Source: Pseudonocardia sp. N23
Lineage (GTDB): Bacteria; Actinomycetota; Actinomycetes; Mycobacteriales; Pseudonocardiaceae
DNA length: 64,000 nucleotides
Reading direction: 5' to 3'
Assembly: GCF_002583555.1 (NCBI RefSeq)
Contig: NZ_BEGX01000005.1
Coordinates: 38,707 to 102,706 of the forward strand
Every line of letters starts with the position of its first letter. Positions within the stretch are counted from its first letter, which is position 1. The translations under genes were made by a program, and so were the position numbers. Shown here in pieces: positions 36,001 through 42,733 of this stretch. Below the pieces are notes generated by a model. It did no database searches. It saw nothing but the letters and a program-made list of their open reading frames with translations, and was not told where the DNA came from.

Positions 36001-36334
36001 GCGCGGCGGCGTCCGGACCGACGAACGTCAGCCCGGCCGCGGCGCACGCGCGGGCCAGCACCGGGTTCTCCGACAGGAAGCCGTATCCGGGATGCACGGT
36101 GTCGCAGCCCGCCTCCTGGGCCGCGGCGACGACGGCGTCGACGTCGAGGTAGGCGCCCGGACCCGCCCCCGGCAGCGCCACGGCGTGGTCGGCGGCGCGG
36201 ACGTGCGGGGCGTCGGCGTCGTCGCCCGAGAACACGGCGACCGCCTCGACTCCCAGCTCGGCGCAGGTGCGCAGGATGCGGATCGCGATCTCGCCGCGGT
36301 TGGCGACGAGCACGCGCACCGGGAGGGCGGTCAC
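33086..36334 (-). CDS. Single-chain biotin-dependent acyl-CoA carboxylase (BC-BCCP-CT)
   Basis: ATP- and biotin-dependent carboxylation of an acyl-CoA in one polypeptide of 1082 residues. Biotin carboxylase comes first: the start RVLVANRGEIAIRIL, the ATP-grasp glycine loop KAVSGGGGRGI near 155 and FLEVNPRLQVEHPVTEE near 265. A biotin carrier domain follows with the biotinyl Lys K520 in LEAMKMEH. The carboxyltransferase fills about 570-1082, with VSGYCFAGNAAL and VDTPGFMVGPESE crotonase-type segments. The layout resembles single-chain long-chain acyl-CoA carboxylases of actinobacteria. The GTG at 36334 overlaps the stop of the upstream acyl-CoA dehydrogenase by 4 bases. Two acyl-CoA dehydrogenases precede it, suggesting catabolism of a branched or methyl-bearing acid. 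Confidence 0.9.
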   Translation of the reverse strand: MTALPVRVLVANRGEIAIRILRTCAELGVEAVAVFSGDDADAPHVRAADHAVALPGAGPGAYLDVDAVVAAAQEAGCDTVHPGYGFLSENPVLARACAAAGLTFVGPDAAALERFGDKTRARRVAAAAGVPVPEGTDTPVDLDGAATFLDGLGAGAAVVLKAVSGGGGRGIRPVCDRADLATAFASAAREAAAATGGGGVYVERLVVDARHVEVQVAGDGERVVALGDRDCSVQRRHQKLVEIAPAPGLSDAVRERLGSAAEAIVGSGYRGLGTVEFLVTGTGSWFLEVNPRLQVEHPVTEEVTGLDLVATGLRLAAGATLADLGLDGRPPAPRGSAVQLRVTTETVTPDGLRPATGTIGALALPSGRGVRVDAAAHPGYAPSPRFDPLLAKVIAHGPDLGAALAVARRALAETVVGGVDTTVGLLRALLADPAWVPGESGTDFLDTHLPRLAAAAVDLVPATEPDAAPVTGTPAPISATPPEGTLAVTVPTTGTVVTVDVGEGDEVAAGATLLVLEAMKMEHPLLAPAAGVVRRVDAAVGDTPLAGAAAVYLEERDSVGDAAADVADLDPDHVRDDLDQVLRRRAVGLDAARPGAVARRRRRGRRTARENVADLVDPGTFVEYGALAIAAQRRRRTVDDLVERTPADGLVAGTGDVGGHQVVVMSYDYTVLAGTQGAHNHKKKDRLFELADHRMLPLVVFCEGGGGRPGDTDGSWVSMLDVPAFHLFGRLSGRVPLVGIVSGYCFAGNAALAGCCDVVIATEDANLGMGGPAMIEGGGLGVVEPGEIGPMRDQVPNGVVDILVADEAEAVDVARRYLSYFQGPQDRWVAPDQRVLRHVVPENRVRVYDVRAVVDGLADVGSVLELRRGFAAGMVTALVRIEGRPMGLLANDPTHLGGAIDRDGADKAARFMQLCDAFGLPIVSLVDTPGFMVGPESERTATVRHFGRMFVVGANVDVPIGMVVVRKCYGLGGQSMGGGSTKAPQFCVAWPTGEFGGMGLEGAVRLGYRKELEAVEDPAERDALYRKLVAEMYEQGKATNTASVFEIDDVIDPVETRRWIVEGFRGYVPADMGSRRRNVDTW

Positions 36335-37542
36335 GCGCGCCCGTCCGCCACCGGCGGTACCCCGGGCGTGGCCCGGACGTGGTCGAGCACCGCGGCCGCG
36401 ATCCGGTCCCGGTGGATCTCCGCGCCGCCCAGCAGTGCCGCGTCGGTGACCGCTCGCTTGAAGTACAGGTGCGCCTCGTGCTCCCAGGTGAACCCGATGC
36501 CGCCGTGCAGCTGCACCGCGTCGGCCGCCACCCGGTAGTACGCCTCCGAGCACGTGGCCTGCGCGATGCTGGTGGCCAGGAACGGGTCGTCGGAGCCGGT
36601 CTGCAGTGCCCACGCCGCGTGCTGCGCCGTCGACCGGGCGTGCTCCACCAGCACCAGCATGTCGGCGAGGCGGTGCTTCACCGCCTGGAACGAGCCGATC
36701 GGACGGCCGAACTGCAGCCGCTCCTTCGCGTACGCCACCGTCACGTCCAGCATGTGCTGTGCGCCGCCGACCTGCTCCGCGGCGAGCAGCGCCGACGCTG
36801 TGTAGAAGGCGTGGCCGAGGACGGCGTCGATCTCGTCGGCGCCCGCCAGCAGCCGGGCCGGCGCCTCCCGCATCCGGACGGTCGCCTGCCGGCGCGTGAG
36901 GTCCAGCGTCGTCAACGGCTCGGTCTGCACCTGCTCGGCGGCGCCCGGCACCGCGAACAGCGCGATGCCCTCGGGTCCGCTCGCGGCGACGAGCAGCAGG
37001 TCGGCGCCCGCCGCATCGACGACCTGCGGCACCACGCCCGTCAGCTCCCAGCCGTCGCCCGCGTGCACGGCGCCGACCGTGATGGCGTGCGGGTCGAACA
37101 GCCCGGCCCGTTCCGGGGCGGCCAGTGCCGCCGTGCGTGACCCGTCGACCAGCGACGGCACCAGCTCGTCGCGCAGCGGACCCGCCGACGACGCGACCAG
37201 CGCCGGCAGCGCAAGCCCGATCGTCCCCAGCACCGGCCCGCACAGCAGTGCCGCGCCCAGCTCCTCGACGACGATCGACTGCTCGACCAGACCGGCCCCG
37301 GCGCCGCCCAGCTCCTCGGGCACCGCGAGGCCCAGCACGCCCAGCTCGCGGCCCAGCCGCGCCCACACCGCCGGGTCGTGGCCGTGCTCGGACTCCATGT
37401 GCCGGCGGACTGCCGGGCCGTCGGACTGCTCTGCGCAGAACCGGCGGACCGCGGCCCGCAGCTCCTGCTGCTCCTCGGTGACGTCGAACTCGACGGGCCC
37501 GGTGTGCGGCTCGGTCGCCACCTCGGTCGCGGTGTCAGCCAC
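36331..37542 (-). CDS. Acyl-CoA dehydrogenase family protein (second of pair)
   Basis: A 403-residue ACAD-family protein. The N-terminal helices and the mid beta domain are poorly conserved, and the C-terminal helical domain contains YAKERLQFGRPIGSFQAVKHRLADM near 260 and LHGGIGFTWEHEAHLYFKRA near 345. The usual YEGT catalytic motif is replaced by LLGGAEIHRDRI, with no obvious Glu at that point. This suggests a heteromeric partner (FadE-type alpha/beta pairs in actinobacteria contain one such degenerate chain). The GTG at 37542 has aaggaggtg at ideal spacing and overlaps the first dehydrogenase by 8 bases; it overlaps the carboxylase start by 4 bases. Confidence 0.88.
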   Translation of the reverse strand: MADTATEVATEPHTGPVEFDVTEEQQELRAAVRRFCAEQSDGPAVRRHMESEHGHDPAVWARLGRELGVLGLAVPEELGGAGAGLVEQSIVVEELGAALLCGPVLGTIGLALPALVASSAGPLRDELVPSLVDGSRTAALAAPERAGLFDPHAITVGAVHAGDGWELTGVVPQVVDAAGADLLLVAASGPEGIALFAVPGAAEQVQTEPLTTLDLTRRQATVRMREAPARLLAGADEIDAVLGHAFYTASALLAAEQVGGAQHMLDVTVAYAKERLQFGRPIGSFQAVKHRLADMLVLVEHARSTAQHAAWALQTGSDDPFLATSIAQATCSEAYYRVAADAVQLHGGIGFTWEHEAHLYFKRAVTDAALLGGAEIHRDRIAAAVLDHVRATPGVPPVADGRA

Positions 37543-38731
37543 GGGGCACCTCCTTCCACGCCTTGCCGGCGTCGGCGCGCAGGTCGCCCGGGAGCCCCAG
37601 CACCCGCTCGCCCAGGATGTTGCGCAGCACCTCCGACGTGCCGCCCTCGATCGTGTTCGCCCGCGACCGCAGGAACCGTTGCTGCACCGCACCCCGCCAG
37701 TCGGCCTCCCGGCCGTCGCGGCGCACCTCGTAGGAGGAGTACAGCGTCGACTCCGGGCCCAGCAGGTCCATGCAGAACTCGTACACGTCCTGGTTCAGCT
37801 CCGCCGACACCAGCTTGGCGACCGAACCCTCCGGTCCCGGCGACCCCGCGGACGCCACCCCGCGCCGCGCCCGCGCCGACGTCAGGCGCTGCGCCTCCGA
37901 CCGCGTCCACAGCGCGGCCAGCCGGTCGCGCAGCACCGGTGTGCGGCGGTGCGGGCGGTCCGCCCACAGGGCCAGTGCGTCGGCGATCGTGCCCGACCCC
38001 CGCTCGGCGCCGCCCGCGCCGATCGCCGACCGTTCGTTCATCAACGTCGTCATCGCGACGCGCCAGCCGTCGCCCACGGCGCCGAGGCGGTGCTCGTCGG
38101 GGATGCGGGCGTCCTCCAGGAACACCTCGTTGAACTCCGCCTGGCCCGTCATCTGGCGCAGCGGCCGCGTCCGCACCCCGGCGGCCTCCATGTCGAGGAC
38201 GAAGTAGGTGAGCCCCTTGTGCTTGGGCTGGTCGGGGTCGGTGCGCGCGAGCAGCAGAGCCCACCGGGCGCGGTGGGCCAGGCTCGTCCACACCTTCTGC
38301 CCGTTGACGACCCAGGTGTCGCCGTCACGCACCGCGCTGGTCGCCAGGCCCGCGAGGTCGGACCCGGCACCCGGCTCCGAGAACAGCTGGCACCAGAGTT
38401 CCTCGGTCGTCGCCAGCGGCCGCAGCCAGCTCCGGGCCAGCTCCGGCGAGCGGGCGTGCTCGCTGATCGTCGGCGCCGCCATCCCGTAGCCGATGGGGTT
38501 GAGCCGGAACGGGACCGGCCCGCCCGCGGACTGCAGCACGGCGTCGGCCGAGGCCTGCAGGCCCCGCGACACCCCGAGCCCGCCCAGGCCGTCGGGGAAG
38601 TGCACCCAGGACAGCCCGGCGTCGAAACACGCACCGAGGAACTCCTGCACCGGCAGACGGCGCGGATCGTGGTCGGCGACGACCCGGCCCGCCACCTCCT
38701 CCACCCGAGCGGCGTCGGTGGCTGTGCTCAT
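37535..38731 (-). CDS. Acyl-CoA dehydrogenase (first of pair)
   Basis: A 398-residue ACAD. FAD-binding motif LFSEPGAGSDLAGL is near 125, VNGQKVWTS near 155 and the C-terminal SRANTIEGGTSEVLRNILGERVLG carries the catalytic Glu in IEGGTSE. Immediately downstream genes encode a partner dehydrogenase that lacks this residue and a biotin carboxylase fusion. In actinobacteria such pairs form alpha2beta2 FadE complexes used in sterol or branched-chain breakdown; that parallel is inference. ATG at 38731, 123 bases from the divergent DUF3040 gene start. Confidence 0.92.
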   Translation of the reverse strand: MSTATDAARVEEVAGRVVADHDPRRLPVQEFLGACFDAGLSWVHFPDGLGGLGVSRGLQASADAVLQSAGGPVPFRLNPIGYGMAAPTISEHARSPELARSWLRPLATTEELWCQLFSEPGAGSDLAGLATSAVRDGDTWVVNGQKVWTSLAHRARWALLLARTDPDQPKHKGLTYFVLDMEAAGVRTRPLRQMTGQAEFNEVFLEDARIPDEHRLGAVGDGWRVAMTTLMNERSAIGAGGAERGSGTIADALALWADRPHRRTPVLRDRLAALWTRSEAQRLTSARARRGVASAGSPGPEGSVAKLVSAELNQDVYEFCMDLLGPESTLYSSYEVRRDGREADWRGAVQQRFLRSRANTIEGGTSEVLRNILGERVLGLPGDLRADAGKAWKEVPRG

Positions 38732-38854
38732 GGTCCCCCCGGGCGGTGTGCGTCTGGTGCGACGATGCGCCGACCGTACGACGACGACCCGCGCACTGCC
38801 GAGGATGGTCGGCGAACCACGTGTGGACAGCCTCCGAAAGGGGTAGAAGAAGGT

Positions 38855-39211
38855 GTGACCCCTCCGGATCCGGAGACGCCACTGAGCTCCGCGGAGCGGC
38901 AGCGTCTCGAGCAGCTGGAACGCCAACTGGTCGTGCAGTTCCCCGACCTCGACGATGCGTTGCGCGGCGGCCGCCGACGACGACGCCTCGTCCCGAGAGC
39001 CGAGTTCGTCGTCGCTGCGGTCCTGGGTCTCGGACTGCTCGCGGCGGCGGTGCTGCTGGGCGGGTTCGGGCTCGGCGCGGCCGAGCTGCTGGCGATGTGC
39101 GTGACGGCGATCCTGGTGTTCGGCGTCCCGGCGCTGATGCGCCGCCGCGCGCAGTCCGCCGCGCCGGGCACGTCGCCCAGCACGGGTTCGCCGGCGAGCC
39201 CGCCGGTCTGA
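38855..39211 (+). CDS. DUF3040 family membrane protein
   Basis: A 118-residue actinobacterial membrane protein. The N-terminal SSAERQRLEQLERQL segment is the DUF3040 hallmark (PF11239), followed by a basic patch GRRRRRL, then two transmembrane helices (about 52-70 and 74-92) and a Pro/Ser-rich tail. GTG at 38855 is preceded by gaagaagg. It is divergent from the acyl-CoA dehydrogenase operon. Function is unknown; family members often lie near cell-division genes, which is not the case here. Confidence 0.85.
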   Translation: MTPPDPETPLSSAERQRLEQLERQLVVQFPDLDDALRGGRRRRRLVPRAEFVVAAVLGLGLLAAAVLLGGFGLGAAELLAMCVTAILVFGVPALMRRRAQSAAPGTSPSTGSPASPPV

Positions 39212-39321
39212 CCCGGCGTCCTGCGCAGGCAGGTCCTCTCACCGAACGTGTCACCAGAGCCACCTCGCCGCGCTGACGACACGTCGGGGTCGGGCGCCTC
39301 GTGGGTCCGGCCGCACGAAGG

Positions 39322-39879
39322 TCAGGGGACGACGGTGACCGGGCGCTGGCCCGTCCTGACCGTCCGCAGCGCGATCGAGCCGAAGAGCCGGTGTCCCGTC
39401 TGCTCGCTGGCGCCGACGACGATCGCGTCCGCCCGCACCGACTCGGCCACCTGCAGCAGCGCGACGACGGGGTCGGCGGCCAGCACCACCAGCTCCGTCC
39501 CGACCCCGAACTCCGCGCCCAGCTCCGCCACCGTGGTGGCCAGCGAGTCCCGGAACTCCGCGTCGGCCTCGCCGTCGATGATCGGGACCATCATCGGCGT
39601 CGCCACCAGAGGTGTCTGCCGCTCGGCGTACACGGCGACGACCCTGCTGCCCTGTCGCCGGGCCTGGCCGACCGCGTAGTACAGGGCGCGCCAGCCGGTG
39701 TCGGAGCCGTCGATGCCGACGACGAGCGTCGACGGGCCGTCGCAGCCCAGCTCGAAGCCGCGGGCGCCGGCGGGCGCCGGGCGCGGCCGGTCGGGATTGC
39801 GGGGCGTCCGTGGTTCCTGCTCGGGGTCCCGCTCCGGGTCGTGCCCGGAGTCGGCCGGCCCGGACGGCGCGGCGGTCAT
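39322..39879 (-). CDS. Universal stress protein (UspA family)
   Basis: Nucleotide-binding stress protein of 185 residues. A Pro/Arg/Glu-rich N-terminal extension of about 45 residues precedes a single Usp domain: VVGIDGSDTGWRAL at the start and the ATP-loop-like IVVGASEQTGHRLFGSIALRTVR near the end (GxxxxG-xxxx-G-S pattern). The ATG at 39879 overlaps the stop of the upstream small gene by 4 bases, and that gene overlaps a MarR gene. The MarR-small protein-UspA trio is probably one operon under the 40599-40623 operator. Confidence 0.9.
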   Translation of the reverse strand: MTAAPSGPADSGHDPERDPEQEPRTPRNPDRPRPAPAGARGFELGCDGPSTLVVGIDGSDTGWRALYYAVGQARRQGSRVVAVYAERQTPLVATPMMVPIIDGEADAEFRDSLATTVAELGAEFGVGTELVVLAADPVVALLQVAESVRADAIVVGASEQTGHRLFGSIALRTVRTGQRPVTVVP

Positions 39880-40145
39880 CGGGCGCGCCGCGCGGGCGCG
39901 ACCCGCGCCTGTGCGTCACCGTGTCGTTGCGGCGGGACGTGGTGCGGGCTCCGGGGCGAGCGGTGCAGGGCGTCCTCGGCGAGCACGGCGTCCTCCTCGA
40001 CGGCGGGCACCTCGACGGCGGGCACCTCGGTGGCGGCCTCCTCCGCGGCGGCGTCCCCGGCATCGAACGAGATGGCGCACGCGAACGCGACCGCCCAGAC
40101 CGCCCTGGGCTGCGGGGAGGGGCCGGCGTCGGCGTGGGAGCTCAT
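39876..40145 (-). CDS. Small protein of unknown function between MarR and UspA
   Basis: An 89-residue protein supported mainly by tight overlaps: its ATG at 40145 overlaps the MarR stop and its own stop overlaps the UspA start, each by 4 bases. The N-terminal half has a short hydrophobic stretch AVWAVAFACAISFDAG and an acidic Ala/Glu/Val-rich repeat (EVPAVEVPAVEED). The C-terminal half is basic with HRSPRSPHHVPPQRHG. The composition is not that of a folded enzyme, and no family is recognised. It could be a short regulatory or membrane-associated peptide. Confidence 0.55.
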   Translation of the reverse strand: MSSHADAGPSPQPRAVWAVAFACAISFDAGDAAAEEAATEVPAVEVPAVEEDAVLAEDALHRSPRSPHHVPPQRHGDAQARVAPARRAR

Positions 40146-40591
40146 CGCAGGTCCTCCGTCCCGGGCTGGTCGGCGAGCCGGCCGAGGGCGGGCAGCGCCG
40201 CGAGCAGGGCGCGGCGGTCGGCCGCAGGCAGCGACCGCAGGCGCATCACGACCGTCTCCGCGCGCAGCCGGTGTCGTTCTCGCAGGTAGGCCTGTCCGGC
40301 AGTGGTGAGGGAGACGAGGGTGGCGCGGCCATCGGTGGGATCGGGGGCGCGCGCGACGAGCCCGGCCGACTCCAGGCGGGCGACGAGCCCGGTCATCCCG
40401 GGCTGCGAGATCGACTCGCGGGCCACCAGGTCGGAGACGCGCTGGGGCCCGGTGCGGTCGAGACGGTCGAGTGTGGACAGGGCGACGAGGTTCCACTCGG
40501 CGGGCGGGCTGGTCCGTCGCACCCAGCCGGCCACCCGCTCCAGGGTGACCGCGAGGTCGGCGAGCTCCGGGGCGTCGACAGGTGCGGACAT
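40142..40591 (-). CDS. MarR family regulator
   Basis: A 149-residue winged-helix regulator. The DNA-binding domain has WNLVALSTLDRLDRTGPQRV, a recognition helix region ESISQPGMTGLVARLESAGL and the wing DPTDGRATLVSLTTAG. ATG at 40591. It is the first gene of a MarR-small protein-UspA operon with 4-bp overlaps. A 25-base inverted repeat starting 8 bases upstream of the start codon is the obvious autoregulatory site. Confidence 0.9.
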   Translation of the reverse strand: MSAPVDAPELADLAVTLERVAGWVRRTSPPAEWNLVALSTLDRLDRTGPQRVSDLVARESISQPGMTGLVARLESAGLVARAPDPTDGRATLVSLTTAGQAYLRERHRLRAETVVMRLRSLPAADRRALLAALPALGRLADQPGTEDLR

Positions 40592-40598
40592 ACCCGAA

Positions 40599-40623
40599 AT
40601 TTACATCGGTGCTTGATGTAAAT
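40599..40623. promoter_or_regulatory. MarR operator (inverted repeat)
   Basis: Perfect 9-base arms atttacatc and gatgtaaat with a 7-base spacer, in an AT-rich pocket of otherwise very GC-rich DNA. It sits 8 bases upstream of the MarR start codon, where binding would block transcription or translation of the MarR-small protein-UspA operon. It also lies about 120 bases upstream of the divergent AT-hook-like gene. Confidence 0.75.
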
Positions 40624-40739
40624 GCACCGCCGGACACCAGGAAACGGATGCGATCCGCACCACCTACCCGCATCCGGACGATTCGAACGCCCGTTCTACG
40701 ATCACCCTGTTCGGTGGAGCGACCACGAGAGGCGTGCAC

Positions 40740-41159
40740 GTGACGACCCCTGACGACCCGCAGGCCGGCGACCCGACGGCTGCCCCGACCGACCCCGGCG
40801 CCGCCGCGGGCAACGACCCCGGTGACGGCACCGGCGCCGAGGCGCCGCGCCGTCGTGGCCGGCCGAAGGGGTCGACGTCGACGGCCCGCCGCACCCGCGT
40901 CATCGAGCTGACCCTCACGGTCAGCGGCAGCGCCGACGGCGAGTGGCAGGCCGACCTCAAGCGCGGCGCCGACTGGGTCGCCCGCGCGCTGCCCGTCACC
41001 GCCACCGCCGTGATCCGCGCGGCCGCCGAGCTGCACGCCGACCTCGCCGCCCCGATCGAGGAGGTCGTCTCCGCCGCGCGCGTCGAGCGCGAGGCCCGCG
41101 TCGCGGCGCTGGAGGCCGAGCTGGAGCAGGCCCGCAAGGCGCTGGCCGAGTTCGCCTGA
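40740..41159 (+). CDS. AT-hook-like protein of unknown function
   Basis: A 139-residue protein with no recognised family. The N-terminal 35 residues are Ala/Pro/Asp-rich and disordered. Then comes RRRGRPKGSTSTARRTR, an AT-hook-like GRP core flanked by basic residues, then a predicted beta strand VIELTLTVSG and a long helical C-terminus with heptad-like Ala/Glu/Leu spacing (about 95-138), suggesting a coiled coil. GTG at 40740 was chosen because gagagg lies 7 bases upstream; an alternative GTG at 40734 is too close to that site. The gene is 8 bases from the zinc-ribbon SDR, so the two are likely co-transcribed. The AT-hook suggests DNA contact, unproven. Confidence 0.7.
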   Translation: MTTPDDPQAGDPTAAPTDPGAAAGNDPGDGTGAEAPRRRGRPKGSTSTARRTRVIELTLTVSGSADGEWQADLKRGADWVARALPVTATAVIRAAAELHADLAAPIEEVVSAARVEREARVAALEAELEQARKALAEFA

Positions 41160-41167
41160 GGACCGCC

Positions 41168-42670
41168 GTGACCGTCACCGAACCCTCCCCCACGCCCGTG
41201 GCCGGCCCCCCTGCGCCGGGGGTCGACCCCGCTGATCTCGCCGTCTGCCTGAGGGTGCTCGCGCAGGTCGACGAGCTGCCCACCGAACATCCCGACGCCG
41301 TCGCGATCCGCCGCGCCACCGCGGGCATCTGGAAGTCGGTGCGCCAGCGGCGGCGCAAGGCCAAGCGCGACGCGGTCACCGAGGCCGACAGAGCGGTCAC
41401 CGAGGCCACCGCCACCGGCGCGCCCGGGCGGATCGACGACGAGACCCGGGGCGTCCCGCTGGTGTCGGCCACGCCCGGCGCCGTCGCGGGCACATTGCAC
41501 CGCGCCCGGTCCTGCTACACGTGCAAACAGCGCTACACCGTCGTCGACGCGTTCTACCACCAGCTCTGCCCGCCGTGCGCCGAGCTCAACCGCTCCCGCC
41601 GCGACGCCCGCACCGACCTCACCGGCCGGCGCGCACTGCTCACCGGCGGGCGCGCCAAGATCGGCATGTACATCGCGCTGCGGCTGCTGCGCGACGGCGC
41701 GCAGACCACGATCACCACCCGCTTCCCGAACGACGCGGCGCGCCGCTTCGCCGCGATGCCCGACAGCGCCGACTGGCTCGACCGGCTGCGGATCGTCGGC
41801 ATCGACCTGCGCGACCCGGCGCAGGTCGTGCGCCTCGCCGACGACGTCGCCGCCCACGGCCACCTCGACATCCTGGTCAACAACGCGGCGCAGACCGTGC
41901 GCCGCTCCCCCGGCTCGTACTCCGCGCTGGTGGCCGCCGAGCAGGAGGACCTGGACGCGGTCCTGCCCGCCGGGACGGTCCCCGAGGTGCTGCGCTTCGG
42001 CGACGTGTCCGCGGCGCACCCGGCCGCCCTGACCGGGGCGCTGCGCCCGGCCGCGCTGGAGTCGGCCGCGCTGTCGCCGCACGCGCTCACCGAGCTGGCC
42101 CTCACCGCGGGCAGCGCCGATCCCGAGCGGGTCGAGGCCGGCATCGTGTCGATCGACGCGGGCGGCCTGCTGCCCGACACCGCGCACGTCAACAGCTGGA
42201 CGCAGCCGGTCGAGGACGTCGACCCGCTGGAGCTGCTCGAGGTCCAGCTGTGCAACCAGACCGCGCCGTTCATCCTGATCTCGCGGCTGCGGCCCGCGCT
42301 GGCGGCCTCGCCCGCGCGGCGCACCTACGTCGTCAACGTGAGCGCGATGGAGGGGCAGTTCCACCGCGCCTACAAGGGCCCCGGGCACCCGCACACCAAC
42401 ATGTCGAAGGCCGCGTTGAACATGCTGACGCGCACGTCGTCGACGGAGATGCTGGAGACCGACGGGATCCTCATGACGGCCGTCGACACCGGGTGGATCA
42501 CCGACGAGCGGCCGCACCCGATGCGGCTGCGACTGGCGCAGGAGGGCTTCCACGCCCCGCTCGACCTCGTCGACGGCGCGGCCCGGGTGTACGACCCGAT
42601 CGTCCGCGGCGAGGCGGGCGAGGACCTGCACGGGTGTTTCCTCAAGGACTACGCGCCGTCCAACTGGTGA
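41168..42670 (+). CDS. SDR-fold protein with zinc ribbon and missing catalytic tyrosine
   Basis: A 500-residue protein. Residues 1-110 are a helical, basic extension. Residues 116-137 form a CxxC-x14-CxxC zinc-ribbon-like module (C116, C119, C134, C137). From 150 on is an SDR Rossmann domain with LLTGGRAKIGMYIAL, the NNAAQT structural motif near 238 and the catalytic Ser in NVSAMEG near 392. The YxxxK motif reads TNMSK (T410, K414), so the catalytic Tyr is missing. An insertion of about 100 residues lies between NNAAQT and NVSAMEG. The protein may bind a nucleotide cofactor without classical SDR catalysis. GTG at 41168 is 8 bases after the AT-hook-like gene. Confidence 0.8.
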   Translation: MTVTEPSPTPVAGPPAPGVDPADLAVCLRVLAQVDELPTEHPDAVAIRRATAGIWKSVRQRRRKAKRDAVTEADRAVTEATATGAPGRIDDETRGVPLVSATPGAVAGTLHRARSCYTCKQRYTVVDAFYHQLCPPCAELNRSRRDARTDLTGRRALLTGGRAKIGMYIALRLLRDGAQTTITTRFPNDAARRFAAMPDSADWLDRLRIVGIDLRDPAQVVRLADDVAAHGHLDILVNNAAQTVRRSPGSYSALVAAEQEDLDAVLPAGTVPEVLRFGDVSAAHPAALTGALRPAALESAALSPHALTELALTAGSADPERVEAGIVSIDAGGLLPDTAHVNSWTQPVEDVDPLELLEVQLCNQTAPFILISRLRPALAASPARRTYVVNVSAMEGQFHRAYKGPGHPHTNMSKAALNMLTRTSSTEMLETDGILMTAVDTGWITDERPHPMRLRLAQEGFHAPLDLVDGAARVYDPIVRGEAGEDLHGCFLKDYAPSNW

Positions 42671-42733
42671 CACACAGCCGGTCACGGACAACTCGGGGAC
42701 GGGTCCGCAAGATCGTCGGTGGTGGTCGATAAC

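Noticed and set aside
33017..36538. 1173-codon plus-strand frame
   Set aside because: Antisense to the acyl-CoA carboxylase gene, with no recognisable domain. Only the minus strand shows conserved BC, BCCP and CT motifs.
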